64,000 nucleotides of DNA from Poecilobothrus nobilitatus (GCA_947095535.1 OX352773.1:74108591-74172590), one strand, 5' to 3'; shown: positions 12,500-24,968, counted from the stretch's first letter. The notes: generated from the sequence alone by a model not told the origin. Made by a program: numbers and translations.

Positions 12500-13750
12500 T
12501 ACCGCGTAATGTGAGACTTTATCCTAGACGCATGAATTTATCTGATTAATTTCATATATTTAACCATTTTGTTTTTTGTTGAAATAAATTCGAACAAATT
12601 TATATTGTTTTTTTTTTTTTATGAATTGATATCGTACACCTCCATATAAGAAGAATAATAAATAGTAAAGATACACAAAGCAACTGGATGCACTTTTTTT
12701 CGGCAAAAAGGTAAAAATAATAAATATAAAAACAAGTATCTCAACTATTCAGATAGATTTAGTAAAAAAACTATGCAGAAAATTTGAAAACTGTATCATC
12801 AAATTCTATTAAAATGTATTTAGAATCTCAGTTAAACTAATGAAAAATATAATAACTTTATTTGTAAAAAATTGGATAATTCCAGTAAAATTTCATTAAT
12901 ATACGAACATTTTTCAGAATCTAATATAATATTTCGTTTCAGAAGCCAAAAAACGATATATGCGACATAAATGTGATATGTTTAATTAAAATAGAAATTA
13001 ACTACGATATGCATTTCACGAGGAGCTTTAAAAATTAGCTACTGTGATGTTTTATTGGAACTTCATTCAACACACTTGGGTAATGATATATAATGAAAAT
13101 TTTAAAGCTACTCATTAAAGATTTTTCTAACATAAACAAAATTAATCTATATGAAATGATAGTTTATCAAAATAATTCAGAGACATTTCAACATTCAAGA
13201 AATAGACAGATATTAGATGAATTCTAAGAATATAATATTGAAATCCATAGTCTCCATATTTTTTCAATCAAACTGTTGATAAAATATTTTAACGATAAAA
13301 TAAAATTTAAAATTCTACAAATGATTGAAAAAGATTTTTTTATCTTATTCTGCCCAAACACACCAATTAAATTTTGCTAATGTTCCCTTTTCAAAAATAA
13401 AATTAATTTTGTGCGAGAAAACAAATTTTATATTTAAATATTCAAAACTTCTTTTCTTGAAATGAAATTTACATCAGTTTCTATTATTTTACTGTATCAC
13501 AAAATAAAAGAGACTGTGCCCAAAATATATTTAATATCTTTTCCATATAACTTCTTTTGTCCTCTAAAATTTTTTTAAAATACAAATGAAAAAAAAGTAA
13601 AAGATATTAAAACAATTATTGTCATATTTGTCACAAAGTTATTGGAAGTTTTATACTAGACTCAAATCTTTGAAAATTTTAGAGCAATAATCTCCAATCT
13701 CTACTTCACTTTCTACTCAACAAAAAAAATAAAATATCGTTCAATTTTAG
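12500..13750. other. A/T-rich spacer
   Basis: No open frame, RNA gene or structured repeat that I can support. Sequence is A/T-rich with scattered homopolymers. Confidence 0.5.
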
Positions 13751-13752
13751 AG

Positions 13753-13923
13753 TTATTGCGTCGAATGCCTAAAGCTAAGTTGGAACTCAAATTTCATTTT
13801 TTCAAACGAAACATAAACATAACACGACCATATACGACGCAAAACCTGTGTTTGAATTAGTATTTTTTGTTTAAAAAAGTGAGATTTGAGTGCAAACACA
13901 ATTTTATGCATTCGACCCATTAA
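13753..13923. mobile_element. Small MITE (family M), copy 1
   Basis: This 171-bp element has inverted arms of about 55 bp. The left arm contains GTCGAATGC, GGAACTCAAATTTCA and TTTTTCAAACGAAA. The right arm, read in reverse complement, contains GGGTCGAATGCATAAAA, GCACTCAAATCTCA and TTTAAACAAAAAA. It is flanked by TTA/TAA. A second copy with the same arms sits at 43311-43445. No coding capacity. Confidence 0.75.
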
Positions 13924-14378
13924 CTTTAAAACTTTAAACTACTTTTTTTTTTAAATTTTGTCGATGGTATTTTTTCAAAAATAATGCTACAGCGACAATA
14001 TATAAAATTTAAATTTAAATTATTATATATATGATAATATTAATAAACTAAGACATTAAGTAGGATCAAACACCAGATACATAAATTGTTAAGATTTTAC
14101 AGGTATTCTGCCGTAATTTTAAGAACTCTAAAAATTAATATTGAAAAATAAATGAGTATAAAGTCTTATATTGCCATTGAACTCTTGTTATATTATTGGA
14201 GATTAAATAATTTTTTTTATTAATGCTATAATTTTTCAAATTAATCCCTATTGAATTATAAAAACATTATTTTATATTTAAAATATTATAAATTTATAGT
14301 TCCATTTTAATTTTTGAAAACGTTTTCATGATTTTGTGTATAATGATCGTTATAGTTTATTTTGATTAAAGCATCATC

Positions 14379-14985
14379 CAGAGCCGGAGCGAAGGAGAAT
14401 GCAAGTGGGCGGCAAAGGCCCCCAATTAATAAGGGTCTCAAATCAAAGGGTGCAAAGCATAACGTTTTTTGATATTTTATTAAAAGAAAACTCAACTAAA
14501 TTTCTCCAGATTGCGCAAAAGAAAACGCTTTTACACCAAAAACAAATTTTAATTTTGGACCAAATTTAAATTATTATTTAATTTAAAAAAATCATCAGAC
14601 GCGGACTTACAAAATTCTTGTAAACAATTTGTGTCATTTTATGCTGAAGATGTATCAGATGATTTAATATCAGAATTTTCTTTTTTCTTTAAAAACATTA
14701 TTCCTGATGAATTTGACAGTAAAAATCTTTTAAACATTTTAAATTTTTTAACACCAACACAATACCAATAAGTTTTGTGTTAATTAAATTAAAACTTGTC
14801 TTTGTTCTACTATACCACAACAACGGTTGTTGGCTTTAACATTACTGTCGATTAAAAGTGGAATTTTTTTTTTACTATAATATATACTTTGCAAGTTATA
14901 AACATGTGAATTAATTTCCTCTATGCCCCAAAAATCCTTTTTACACCTGGGCATTTTTACACCCTAATAACTAGATCCGGCGCTG
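14379..14985 (+). mobile_element. hAT DNA transposon remnant with 8-bp target duplication
   Basis: The ends are CAGAGCCGGAGC and, in reverse complement, CAGCGCCGGATC (10 of 12 identical), matching the CAGNGCCGG style of hAT termini. The flanks are GCATCATC (14371-14378) and ACATCATC (14986-14993), an 8-bp duplication with one mismatch, as hAT insertion produces. The interior keeps pieces of a transposase reading frame. At 607 bp it is far shorter than an autonomous hAT element (usually 2.5-5 kb), so it is internally deleted and dead. Confidence 0.85.
14598..14865 (+). pseudogene. Degenerate hAT transposase, C-terminal fragments
   Basis: An open piece from 14598 to the stop at 14769-14771 gives 57 residues including FVSFYAEDVSDDLISEF, resembling the middle or C-terminal part of zf-MYM/TTF-type hAT transposases. 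A second frame, 14815-14859, reads PQQRLLALTLLSIKS. That matches the typical hAT C-terminal phrase in which RL-LTLLSI follows the dimerisation region. Stops and frame changes separate the two pieces, and the N-terminal zinc finger, catalytic core and most of the dimerisation domain are absent. The fragment lies entirely within the CAGAGCCGG-ended element, which supports the assignment. Not functional. Family is inferred from the motif plus element ends. Confidence 0.65.
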
Positions 14986-17138
14986 ACATCATCTAATTTC
15001 AATTTCAATTTTATATTTTGTTTTTTTTTTTTTTAGTTGGATTCTAATCGTGTTTTAATCTATATATAGAGAATAAAACCACTAAACAATTAAAAATTAA
15101 AAAATTGTATCGTTAAAACCAAAAAAAAAAAAAAAATTTAAAATAAAAGTGGCTAAAAATACACGAGACAAAGGAAATTACATACAGTGTATTCTGTAAT
15201 TCACTTACCACTAATCCTTCTATAGATTTATTAAAGCATTAGTGTATTACAATAAATAGAGTCTGTTTGTGGCATTGAATTAATATTTACTCCTATACCA
15301 AACATACATATATGTTATATACTGACATATATATGTTAATGGTATACTGTATAAATTTTTTCAGTACTTTAGAATAAAAGAATTTGCTTTTGAAAAAAAA
15401 AAAAAAAAAAACTTTATATAATAAATTTCAAAAAGAACATAAAGATAAAAATATTTTATATTCATAAAAAACAAAAATTAAAAGAATAAAAAATGCATAG
15501 TAAATTTAAGATAATAAACATATACGATATCAACATTTGAGATAAATTTAAAGTAAAGCATAATATTTTCCACCGAAATTTATTCCATACCTCATATTTT
15601 AAATCAAAACTTTGTTATTTCATTATCCTTACCTTTAAATGGTTAACAAATTTTTTTTACAGGTAATATAATTTTTTTTTTTTTTTTGTAATTTTTTATA
15701 GTGTATACAGAATAAACAAAGTTAGTGAATAATCTACTTACATGGTAATACAGTGTTGCGATAAACGCGACAAGTGACAAGGCTATTAATTTATTAGTTA
15801 ACGTCAAAGTGAATTAATGTCAAAATTCAATTTACCAAAAAAAAAAAACCATTTATTTTCGTGGAAAAAGAGAAGAAAAAAGAAAATATGGAAAATATAT
15901 AAATAAAATTTATCAGTGCATTATGAAAGGGAAAAAAAACTTTTTTTTTTGTAATAAAGTTTATTCAACTTCTTGTGTTTTGACGTAAATTATACACGTA
16001 TACATGTATCTATGGTGCTTTAATATTTTCTTTTGAAAATAACTTTTATTCTGACCTTTCAAAAAAAAAAAAAAATTCTTTTTTCTTAATTTTTTAAAAT
16101 TTAAGGATTGTTTAAATATATATCTATTATATATTGTATATATATTTGCCCTTTGTGTATTAAAGTGATATTTTATTGTGGTGCTTTAAAAGAATAAATT
16201 ATACTTAAATCTTTAGTTTTTCTGTTTTTTTTTCAAAATTTTTTTACTTTTCTTTGCCACAAAGAATTCTTTAATTTTGTCAATTATGTTTTTTCAAAGA
16301 ACCTTTTTTTTTCCTTCAAATGTTCAAATCTTTTATTATTATTAATTTCTTTTTTTTTATGTTATATTAAGTGAAACGTTTTTAATTTTTTTTTTTTTTT
16401 TGATTGTCTGGAATTTATATCTTTGAACTTTTTTGTTTCATTTTTTTTTTTCATTAATATTGTACGCAAATAATTAATTTAATTGTTAATATTTCTGCAA
16501 CAATATTTTACTTTGAAAGTTTAAAAGTTTTGCCTAAGCGTATAAAAAAAAATATATTACATAGTTGCAGAAAGTAACAGGGATGATGATGTATATTTAA
16601 AAAAAATTGATTTTAAACTTAGAAGAATATCTTTAGTAGATACAACTAAAAATAGTTTCCGACTATATGTCAAAATCAACTGATATGCTACGTTCAGCGG
16701 ATCAATTGTATAGAAAACCATTTACCTAATAAAATGACTTTTGAATATATTAGAAAAATTTAACACAGTTGTTAAGGATTCATCGAAGTTTGTTACCTGC
16801 AAATCAAAAAGAAGCCAGATGCGTTTTCTTTATATGGCAAATTATTAGTAAAAAAAATTGTTCCAACGACATCTTGATTTTTTCTAGGAACCGATTAAGA
16901 TTTATTTTTTCAGTTTTATATGTTAAAATTTTCTTGGTAAGTGATAATAGAAGGCGTACAGATGCAATATTTATCTATCATAGAATTTTATAAAATAGCT
17001 ACAGCTAAGTGGAAATAATGATTCAATAAAATTACGCTATACAGTCTAATATTAAACATTAGTGATTTAGTGGGAGTTCTATAGAACTTCTTGTTAAAGT
17101 GAAAGTGGAAAAGAAAGCAAAAATACACTAAAATTTAA

Positions 17139-17274
17139 GATTGTAGAAAAATCCTTTTTGAAGTAATTTTTTTAGGAGTGCGGTTTTCTACTTAATATTT
17201 GATTGTAGAAAAATCCTTTTTGAAGTAACTTTTTTTAGGAGTTTTAGGAGTAAGTAGAAAACCCTTAATATTTG
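17139..17274 (+). repeat. Local tandem duplication, about 62 bp
   Basis: GATTGTAGAAAAATCCTTTT begins both 17139 and 17201. It is followed in each by TGAAGTAA, a T-run, AGGAGT and a TTTCTAC/AGTAGAAA block. The second copy has an extra GTTTTAGGA. This is a recent-looking local duplication of non-coding DNA. Confidence 0.75.
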
Positions 17275-18949
17275 TTTAACCTTTTTTCACTTTTCTTCTA
17301 AATTTTTATGTTTTATTACTAAATTTAATATAAATGCACGAAATAATTGTCCTAATATTCATCTTATACTGTCGACTATCCAAATTAATAAATAAGTGTA
17401 AACGGAAAATTTACAATATGTCTAATCAGATGTTTTTCTTCTGTTTTCTATTAAAATATGTAAAATAACATTTTCTTATTATACTCCAAGCAGAGCTTAT
17501 TCTATAAAATGATAAAAAATTTAAAAATTCAGGTAATAAAAGGTACTACTGAAGGTACTTAACTCTAGATATTTATCTGTGAAGTTTATACGTAATTTTA
17601 TAGCTATGTAATAATATAAGCACACAAAAATATTATATATATATATATAAAATTCTTTTACAAATTTTTGCAATTATTAAGTGCATTATAATCTTACAAT
17701 AATGATAGATTGTCTTAAAGATTATGGTGCTCTACAATTCTGACCAAATGTTTATAAATATTTTATAATATGATTAAACCTAGGAGAAATGCCAAAAAAC
17801 CTAGTTGACAGTTTTAAGAATTTTACAATTTTTTTGGTATTTTATGTTTTTTTTTTATTAAAATCTTAAAGTACCTTAAACATACACATACAGTATTTTG
17901 AATTTATTTAATACAGATTGCGAATGAGAACATTTTCTGAATATCTGCATTTGTTTGAAAAATTTTGTAATTAAACCGAATAAAAATTTAACTTGCGAAA
18001 GTTTGTGTAACATAACCGTCGAGAAGAAAAATGGAAGATTATTTATGAGTTCAAGTATTTGGTTTTGCTTTACTTGAAGTCGTTTTATATGGGTTATAGC
18101 GCACTTACCCTAGATTTCGCATCCATATAACATTACACTTTGAAAAATTTGCTTAAAAATTATAATTTTGTTATCAATGCAAAGTTTAGATTAATGATGA
18201 ATTAGGGGATATAATGCTTTAATTAATTTATTACATTTTTCTTAATAATAATTATTAATTTATAGAGTATTTTAAATATTTTAAACATTTGAAGTTTAAA
18301 AATGAAAACAAAATTATTCAGAATGCAGCAAGAATAGGTGAACATTGTGTTTTTTTTTTTTTTCAAATTTTCTAGAAATTCCTATAAAGTTGAAAGTTAA
18401 AGGCTTGCCAAATGCTCTCTGTACTGCTCTGTAAAATAAAAAAAGAATGTCTTCTAAGATATATGTACCTAGTATTTCTGACAATACGCTTATATCTATG
18501 AATAGATTCATATTTTTTGCTTTTCAAGGATTAAAGGATTTTTCAACTAACATAGTTTTTCATTTTTTTTTAAGTATCTAGAGTATATTATTTTAAAACT
18601 TTTATGTTGTATATGTAGATGTTTTTTGTTTTTTTTGTGCAAATTCTTTATTTGAATAATCTTTCACATTTTGATTTCAGAGTTCAAATTTTATTTTTGT
18701 TTTTGCTTTTTATAAAATTTCCATGTCATAAATTCTGATTTAAAAGTTTTTTTTTTTTTTCAAAATAGTAACATTATCCGTAACTTAAGCAACATAGAAT
18801 ATAGCATATAATATATTTTCATTTCATCATATTTGTTGTCATGAAACTCGTAATATAAGATTTTCTTCTACAAAAAAAAAAAAAAATTTTTTTTTTATAT
18901 TTTATACTACTAGTTGCATTCTTCATATAATCGTTTTAGTTATATTATG

Positions 18950-18970
18950 CAAACACAAACACAAACACAA
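18950..18970 (+). repeat. Microsatellite (ACAAAC)n
   Basis: Three and a half perfect hexamer units. Confidence 0.7.
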
Positions 18971-19824
18971 GTAAATATGATGAACATATAATTCAATTCA
19001 CACGAAATATTCTTTTATTAACACTGTACTGTACCGTTAGCTGTCGGAAAATCTTTTTTGTTTATTTTTTTTTTATTTTTACTCTGGGTTTGCGTGTAAT
19101 GTAATACTTTATTCATTTAACGTCTTACAGGAATGTTAACTAAAGTATTTCTTTAGGATAGTAAATTATAGTTTAATTTTTTTTTTTTTTTTGTTTTAAT
19201 TTTTAAAAACCATTCGTAAAGGATTTATTGTATACTTGAGTTTAAATCTTGAAATTTCATCGCAGAAAAACTTTCAAGTAAGAATAAAAAGTTTAAATCA
19301 ACTTACATATTACATAGGTACAGATTTAATTTCAAAGGGAAAATGATTAAAATTTTACATTAAAGATTACAGAGTAATGTTTTTTTTTTTTTTTGTTAAA
19401 TCTTGAAAATAAATAGATATAGATAATGTAAGAACAATGTTATACCCATACTTTAATCAAAATAAAATATTTTCTTTCTGAAGAAGTTTGTCTTTTCTTG
19501 TTTTCTTTTACTCCTAAAAGTTTGTAGGAATTTTTCTTACTTTTTAAATTCCTTGAAATAAATAATTGTAATTATTTGTATTTAAAAAGTTAATTTTTGT
19601 GTGTGTGTGTTTTTTTTTGTCGTTAGATTAAGCAAATTTATTTTTTAGAATATAAGCTTGTCATCATAATTGTCAAAATTTTCAGTTGTTATATCATTAA
19701 GTAGGTATACATCCATTGATTATAAACTAGGTGCGAAATGCTTGTCGTGTCCATTTGATTATATTTTTTGCAAATAGCTTGTATGATCATTTGGCTTTCT
19801 TTCACTTGCTTGAATTCATTCATC

Positions 19825-19908
19825 TTCCCCTAATCATATATTTTAATTTTCCATACAGTCAGTAAATTTACTGACTGCATGTAAAATTAAAATATATGAT
19901 TAGGGGAA
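19825..19908. repeat. 84-bp near-perfect palindrome
   Basis: The two halves meet at 19866/19867. The core, 19856-19877, is a perfect 22-bp palindrome built on CAGTCAGTAAA. Pairing continues outward through TTTTAATTTT and ATCATATA to the ends TTCCCC/GGGGAA, with only a few mismatches or bulges. There is no spacer, so it could extrude as a cruciform or be transcribed into a long hairpin. I see no flanking target duplication. Confidence 0.9.
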
Positions 19909-20023
19909 TTTTATATCCAAAATCAAAATCAAGTTACAAAAGCAGGGTTTCAATAATATTTTTTTGCAGAAGTTTAGGGGCAGCAGCCTTCTTTTGTTGT
20001 TGAAATATGTGTGTAAAACATAT

Positions 20024-20070
20024 AATTAGGGAGGATTTTAGAATTGGTTACAAATGAAATCGAGTTAATT
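20024..20070 (+). repeat. E motif copy
   Basis: AATTAGGGAGGATTTTAGAA followed by TTGGTTACAAATGAAATCGA. It aligns with 10991 and 54154. Confidence 0.5.
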
Positions 20071-20732
20071 GAAAGTACAGGCAAATGATCTACAGTCACA
20101 TGAAATACTTGTGAAAGTAACTCGAAGAATTAGACTGTAATAATCAGTTTTGAATGAAATTCTTGATTAGATTTTTAATATTAACTTTTCAGTGATACTA
20201 ATCAAACTTTAAAACCAATACAATTTAATTTCTTTTAATCCCTATATGTAAATACCTTTAAAATTAAAGAGTTTTAAAATTATAACAAAAACTAAACCCA
20301 CAAACTTAAAATAGAGTTTGTTAAACTGTAAGTTTTTAAGAAATACACTTGAAAAATGTCTAAGAAAACCGTATAAATTGAAAAAATTTGTAACTGATAT
20401 CGTAAATTTTCATATTTTTCCGACTTATTTAAAAATTATCCACTTTTTTTTCCTATATTTTACCAATACATTTATACGATTCAATAATAAAAATAATTTT
20501 TACAAATTAAAAGTATTTTTGTTTTGTTTTTGTCATTCCATTAACGGTAAGCAATTTTATTAGGTTCCGCATTATTTAATGTCAGAGTTGACACTAAACA
20601 TACAGGAAAAAAAAAAAGTTTTGTTGTTTATCCTTAACACAAAAAAAAAAAAAAAATTAACAAAAATATAAGCAAAAAGATAAATAAAAAAGTTTAAAAC
20701 TGATTGAATTTTTTTTCTTTTGTGTTTTTATA

Positions 20733-20754
20733 AGAGAGAGAGAGAGAGAGAGAG
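20733..20754 (+). repeat. Microsatellite (AG)11
   Basis: Eleven uninterrupted AG units, one of the few dinucleotide runs in the window that is not TA. Confidence 0.9.
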
Positions 20755-21069
20755 AATATAACAATTAACTTCTAAACTTGAAGGTCTTAAATGACTTTAC
20801 GCATTTTTGAACCTGAAGTTTTTTTCAACAAATAAAGTTTATACAAAAGTAAAAATAAAGAAAAGGAAGAAAGGTGAACATTATCGTAAAATTGACATAT
20901 TAATGTTTGAATAAAAATCTATTCTAACACATAATAATAAAAAGTAAAGTTTAGATTTATTTTTTTTTTTTCTTTAAAAAAAACTTTGTGTGTATATATA
21001 TACATAAATAAATATGTATTAAAAACATATATACATTTGTTTTTGTTTATAAGGAATTAAAAAAATTAT

Positions 21070-21225
21070 ATTTTTATTTATTCATGTATTTGTATGAATA
21101 TTATAAATCACATAAGGATAATGCAATATTAATAAAATATCGGGTACTAAGGCTATTATAGGTTCTGAACTAGTATCAATTTGTATCGTAATATTATTTA
21201 TTTTGTTTATATTATTTATTATATT
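21070..21225 (-). repeat. Retroelement 3'-tail repeat, copy G1
   Basis: Aligns with the tail of the SINE at 31564-31841 through ATGCAATATTA, ACTAAGG and CTATTATAGGTT, then ATTATTTATTTTGTTTATAT. On the - strand it ends in an A-rich, ATAAATA-type tail. The tRNA head is absent, so this is a 5'-truncated SINE or the 3' end of its partner LINE. Confidence 0.6.
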
Positions 21226-21540
21226 TTTTAACTTTTTTTTTTTCATCCTTTATTTATCCTTTATTACAACCTACAAAAATAAATTCAAAAATATCGGTAT
21301 GATGTAAGTCTTATTTAATGTTCGTTTAGGGCTGCATATTATTTAATGGTGTTTTAGATCTTTATATTTATTATTTGTTTTGTAAAATGTTTTAAAAACC
21401 AAATTAAATTTTATTTCTTTTTATGTTTAAAAATAAAAAAACTAATCTATTTTAGTCTATTATATAACATATTATAGACTACATATAATAACATATAATA
21501 TAACATCTAACTTATTAGCTTATTTTATCCTGCTTATACT

Positions 21541-21597
21541 ACATACAACTTCACCAATTGAAATAAAAGGCCCAACTTCACTAATTGAAATAAAAAA
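21541..21597 (+). repeat. Short tandem duplication (about 27 bp)
   Basis: ACTTCACCAATTGAAATAAA is repeated as ACTTCACTAATTGAAATAAA immediately downstream. Confidence 0.7.
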
Positions 21598-21599
21598 GT

Positions 21600-23730
21600 A
21601 GTTAAGAAAAATATTGCATACTTTTGGGCAAACCAAACAATACTAACTTTAAATATTTTTCATTAATTGTTAATTACGGAAGAATTGGGATTTCCTTATA
21701 ACTCTGATAATCCTAGAATATTTTTACCAGAACAATTTTCTTAGAGGAGAGTAAAATATAGTTGCAAATATTCCAAGTAACATTTAATAAAAGACTCAAA
21801 ATTTTTGAAAAAGTTATAGGTATAGTTAAATGATATTTAATGATGTCGGATCACACGAAGCATTTTTGATAGAATTAGAAATAATCATACCGCTATAAAG
21901 ATGTATTTATTGATAATGAAAACATAAGCAGTTATGTTAAAAACAATCGATAGTTAGGTTATAAATATTATAAATTGCAGATAATGGAGCAAAAAAGTAA
22001 ATATTTAAGCACAGAATAAAAGATGATAGAAGAAAGAAAAGGTTTAAAAAAAAATGGATAGGTGATGTGGAGAATACTTCAGAAAAATTAATATTAAAGG
22101 CTACAATAGGCTAGCAGTATAAGTGCTGAAAAGTGGAAATGGGTTTTGAGGAATTCGTTGGAATTCGATTATTCCAGAAAGGAGGGATACCATTATTTTG
22201 GTACCAACCCGTAATTCGGTATAAAAATGAGAAATAAAAAAAAAATCATTAATAACATCACAAACATCTTCGGATGAATATTATTGACATTATGCGTGTT
22301 TGTGTTATAACACGTATTGTGTTGTGTTATAACACGTATAATGTAAATTGACATTATGAAAAATCTAAAAAATTGTTTTTGTAACAGAGTTTAAAAAAAA
22401 ATATACAATTTTGGTCAAGAATTGATAATTCTATTCTATCAAATGCTTCAACAAACATAGAAACCTTAATTTAAAATTGTAGGGAAAAAGAAGAAAGATA
22501 AAAGGAAGGAAGGACTATTTTAGTTAATGCAATTTTTAACAGTATTTACTATATATTTAATTTAATTACATCGATTATACATGTTTTATTTGTTTTTTTT
22601 TTTGTTTTATTTAAATTTATAATTAAATTAACCACAAACTGCACACTTTATAATTATTTATTTTCTTTTATAGTATTATGTAATAAACAAGAAATAAAAA
22701 CTATTTTAATGTTATTATACAAATGTTAATAGTCTTTAAAATTTACTTTTTTATTTCTTCATTTATCTCTTTGCCATTTTTTAATTAGTCTATTTCCTTC
22801 TCTATCTCTCGCGGTTTTTCTGTATAAAGGTTTTATATCTATATTTGACAGCAGTTCGTGATGATGAAGTTAATAATGACAAGACAATTAGTTGTTTGTT
22901 TTAGGTAATATAAGTTGTTTAATAGTAAAATTTACTTAATTATTTTTCTTTTTTTGCTTTTTTTTTCATTCCCATCTCCTTTTTAGTCTTTGTTTCATTT
23001 ATATGATAATATTTTATAATGGTGATAAGATTAATAGATAATGATAAAAAATTATTTTGTGTAAAGTCATGTAATTTTTTCTTTTGTTTTTGTTTTAAAT
23101 TTAGAATTCTTTTTTAACTAAATTAACTTTGTGATAGGACGGTTTTTTTTTTTTGTTTTTTGTAAGAAAGAAAAAAAAACATGACGCTGTAATATTAGAA
23201 CGTGAATTGAGAAACAAGTTAATATAAAAATTATTTTGATTAAGTTTTAGAAATTCTTTGATAACAGGAAAAAATAATAAGCGATAAAGTAAAATAAAGA
23301 CATTTTTTTTATCTAATTTGAATTGTGACATCATTTTGTTCATATTTTTTTTAAAAACAACAGTTTAGTTTTTTTAGGGAGATAAATCTTTGCATTTTAG
23401 TACCCATATAAAGTTAGACTAATGATAAGCATTAGTCAAAATTATCACTAAATTAAAGCTTGAACTATAGAAATTTTAGTTTTAAATTAGCAGAATAAGC
23501 TACTTAGCAGTTATTTAACTTTTTGTATCCAAACAAAATTAAGAACTCCATGTTCTGAATCTCTAAACTAACATAATATGAGTGTTTTACTGCAGATCAT
23601 TATATAATCTATATTCGATCATTAATTATTACTTGCTTCTTATACGAAGAATTTAAGTTTAGTTTGAAAAATATTTTTTTAGTTTTATAGGTGGGACTGA
23701 GAATTTTGAATGACATCAACGAGATCAATG
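21600..23730. other. A/T-rich stretch with few features
   Basis: The patch 22060-22210 is somewhat richer in G+C and could be an old element fragment, but no reading frame is kept. The open frame at 23101-23343 (-) is a run of Lys, Phe and Asn codons. Nothing else can be supported apart from the small repeat at 22302-22345. Confidence 0.45.
22302..22345 (+). repeat. 22-bp tandem duplication of a palindromic unit
   Basis: The perfect 12-bp palindrome GTGTTATAACAC occurs at 22302-22313 and 22324-22335, each followed by GTAT. Confidence 0.8.
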
Positions 23731-23732
23731 GA

Positions 23733-23850
23733 CGATTTTTCTAGTAGTGTTGGACTTAAACCAACTAAACGTCATCTCCCTTTTAAACCAAACATTAGTT
23801 TAGAATTTATGATGCAATATACTGTTTGGTTTGGGGATTTAAAAAATAGG
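23733..23850 (+). repeat. Dispersed repeat H, copy 1
   Basis: Aligns with 30080-30190 through TAGTGTTG, a CAACTAAAC/CTAACCATAA block, CATC-CCTTTTAAACCA, then ACGTT/ACATTAG. No open frame. Family unknown. Confidence 0.5.
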
Positions 23851-24575
23851 AATAAAGGAAATTTGGAAATATAAAAAATAAGTTGTTATTTTGTATTTAC
23901 AAAATCTCTGTATTAATAATTGCAGCCTATTGTATCCAAGATTCTTGTCATTTTTTTCTAAGGTTTGCTTCTTTTTTAATTCATCAATACAATATAATGA
24001 AATTATAACTGAATAATTAAACTAAATTAAAGGATTTAATAAATTTTCAATTTAAAATGTCCTTCAAATTTGAAAGTCAAAAAAATTTTCTAATTTAAAG
24101 TTCTTTAGAAATATGTTTATACGTTCTAAATATCGTAATAAATTCAGTAAATTTGTTTTAATAATTTATTTGAATACCCATTCAATTCAATTTAAAATTT
24201 CTATAAATATAGTTTAGTTCGAAATTGTTGAATATTTACCAACTATCCTTAATTTACTTGTAAATTATATCTCCAATAAAGGTTCTGCTATCCAATTAAT
24301 GACCTTCTAGAATAAAAAATACAACTTTACAATAAAATAACTGACAAACCGGTAAAATGTTCAGTAGCTTGCGTTGTAATTCAGAAGTTTGGTCGAAGTT
24401 TTAGTAGCTTAAACAATTCAGAATTATGGTGTCTGAGTTTTTTGTTCTAAATTACATCTAAATACACATTTTTGTAATGTCAGCGAAAACCGAAACCGAA
24501 AAAATTATTCCATATTCTATTTTCGAATAGAAAAAACAAGAGTAAATCATTTTTAAAATTTTATAAAAATTACTC

Positions 24576-24770
24576 ATGTTCCAAATTACTGATGGAAGAT
24601 CATCATCCATCCAGCCAATGAATAGTGTAATGGTTAAGGAGATAATAAGAACAGATGGCGTAGAAATAAAGAAATATTTACTTATCATAGTCTTGTACAA
24701 TAGTTACAGTCAAGTAATCAACGATTTAGGAAAATTAATGACTTCAGAAACTGAAGCTTGGATTAGATAA
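24576..24770 (+). pseudogene. Possible protein-coding fragment inside repeat F, unidentified
   Basis: A 64-codon open frame ends TETEAWIR-like at 24770. Its last half, with DGVEIKK, LYNSYSQVIN, KLM and ETEA, is kept in the same reading frame in the copy read on the - strand of 56122-55945. There the frame gives DGVEIKK, LYNSYSRVIN, KLM and ETEA and then stops. Several differences between the two are third-position and silent (GGC/GGT, AAG/AAA, AGT/AGC twice, AAC/AAT). The one length difference is two whole codons. This hints that the ancestral repeat carried coding sequence. I do not recognise the protein. With only two copies the pattern could be chance, so confidence is low. Confidence 0.3.
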
Positions 24771-24968
24771 ACTTTTTATTTCAACGGTATAAATAACACC
24801 GCGATCTTTTGATGTAGATCTATATTGCTCTCCTGTTACTACGTGTTATGGATTTTGACTTTTCGATAATACTTTTGTTTGCCGTATTGCCTCTTAAAAC
24901 TGATGCTTAGTCATAGTATATCAATAATAAATGGCTTAGGTATCCAACCTTATACTCCTTATAGAAGT
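24576..24968 (-). repeat. Dispersed repeat family F, copy 1
   Basis: The reverse complement aligns with 55945-56122 in two blocks. One carries AAGGAGTATAAGG, CATTTATTATT and GACTAAGC; the other carries CTTCAGTTTC, GATTACTTGACTG and CTATTGTACAAGA. The blocks are separated here by about 130 bp, bounded by the similar phrases CTGATGCTTAGTCAT and CTGAAGCTTGGATTA. The other copy lacks the extra DNA. Read on the + strand, 24576-24770 is an open frame whose C-terminal part is shared with the other copy. Confidence 0.65.

Larger units (their letters stand above)
14994..19820. other. Long A/T-rich stretch
   Basis: Homopolymer-rich sequence, for example an A run of about 19 at 15393-15411. It includes a short (AACAC)-like run at 18950-18970 and a local duplication at 17139-17274. 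Open frames at 16769-16993 (+) and 18314-18511 (-) show no recognisable motif and have the composition expected by chance. Confidence 0.5.

Noticed and set aside
22040..22210. LINE ORF fragment (EKWKWVLRNS-like translation)
   Set aside because: Stops interrupt every frame and the resemblance to RTE/BovB ends is too weak to claim.
24458..24700. 80-codon - strand membrane protein
   Set aside because: It opposes the + frame that is shared between family F copies; the - strand frame has upstream stops and no family match.
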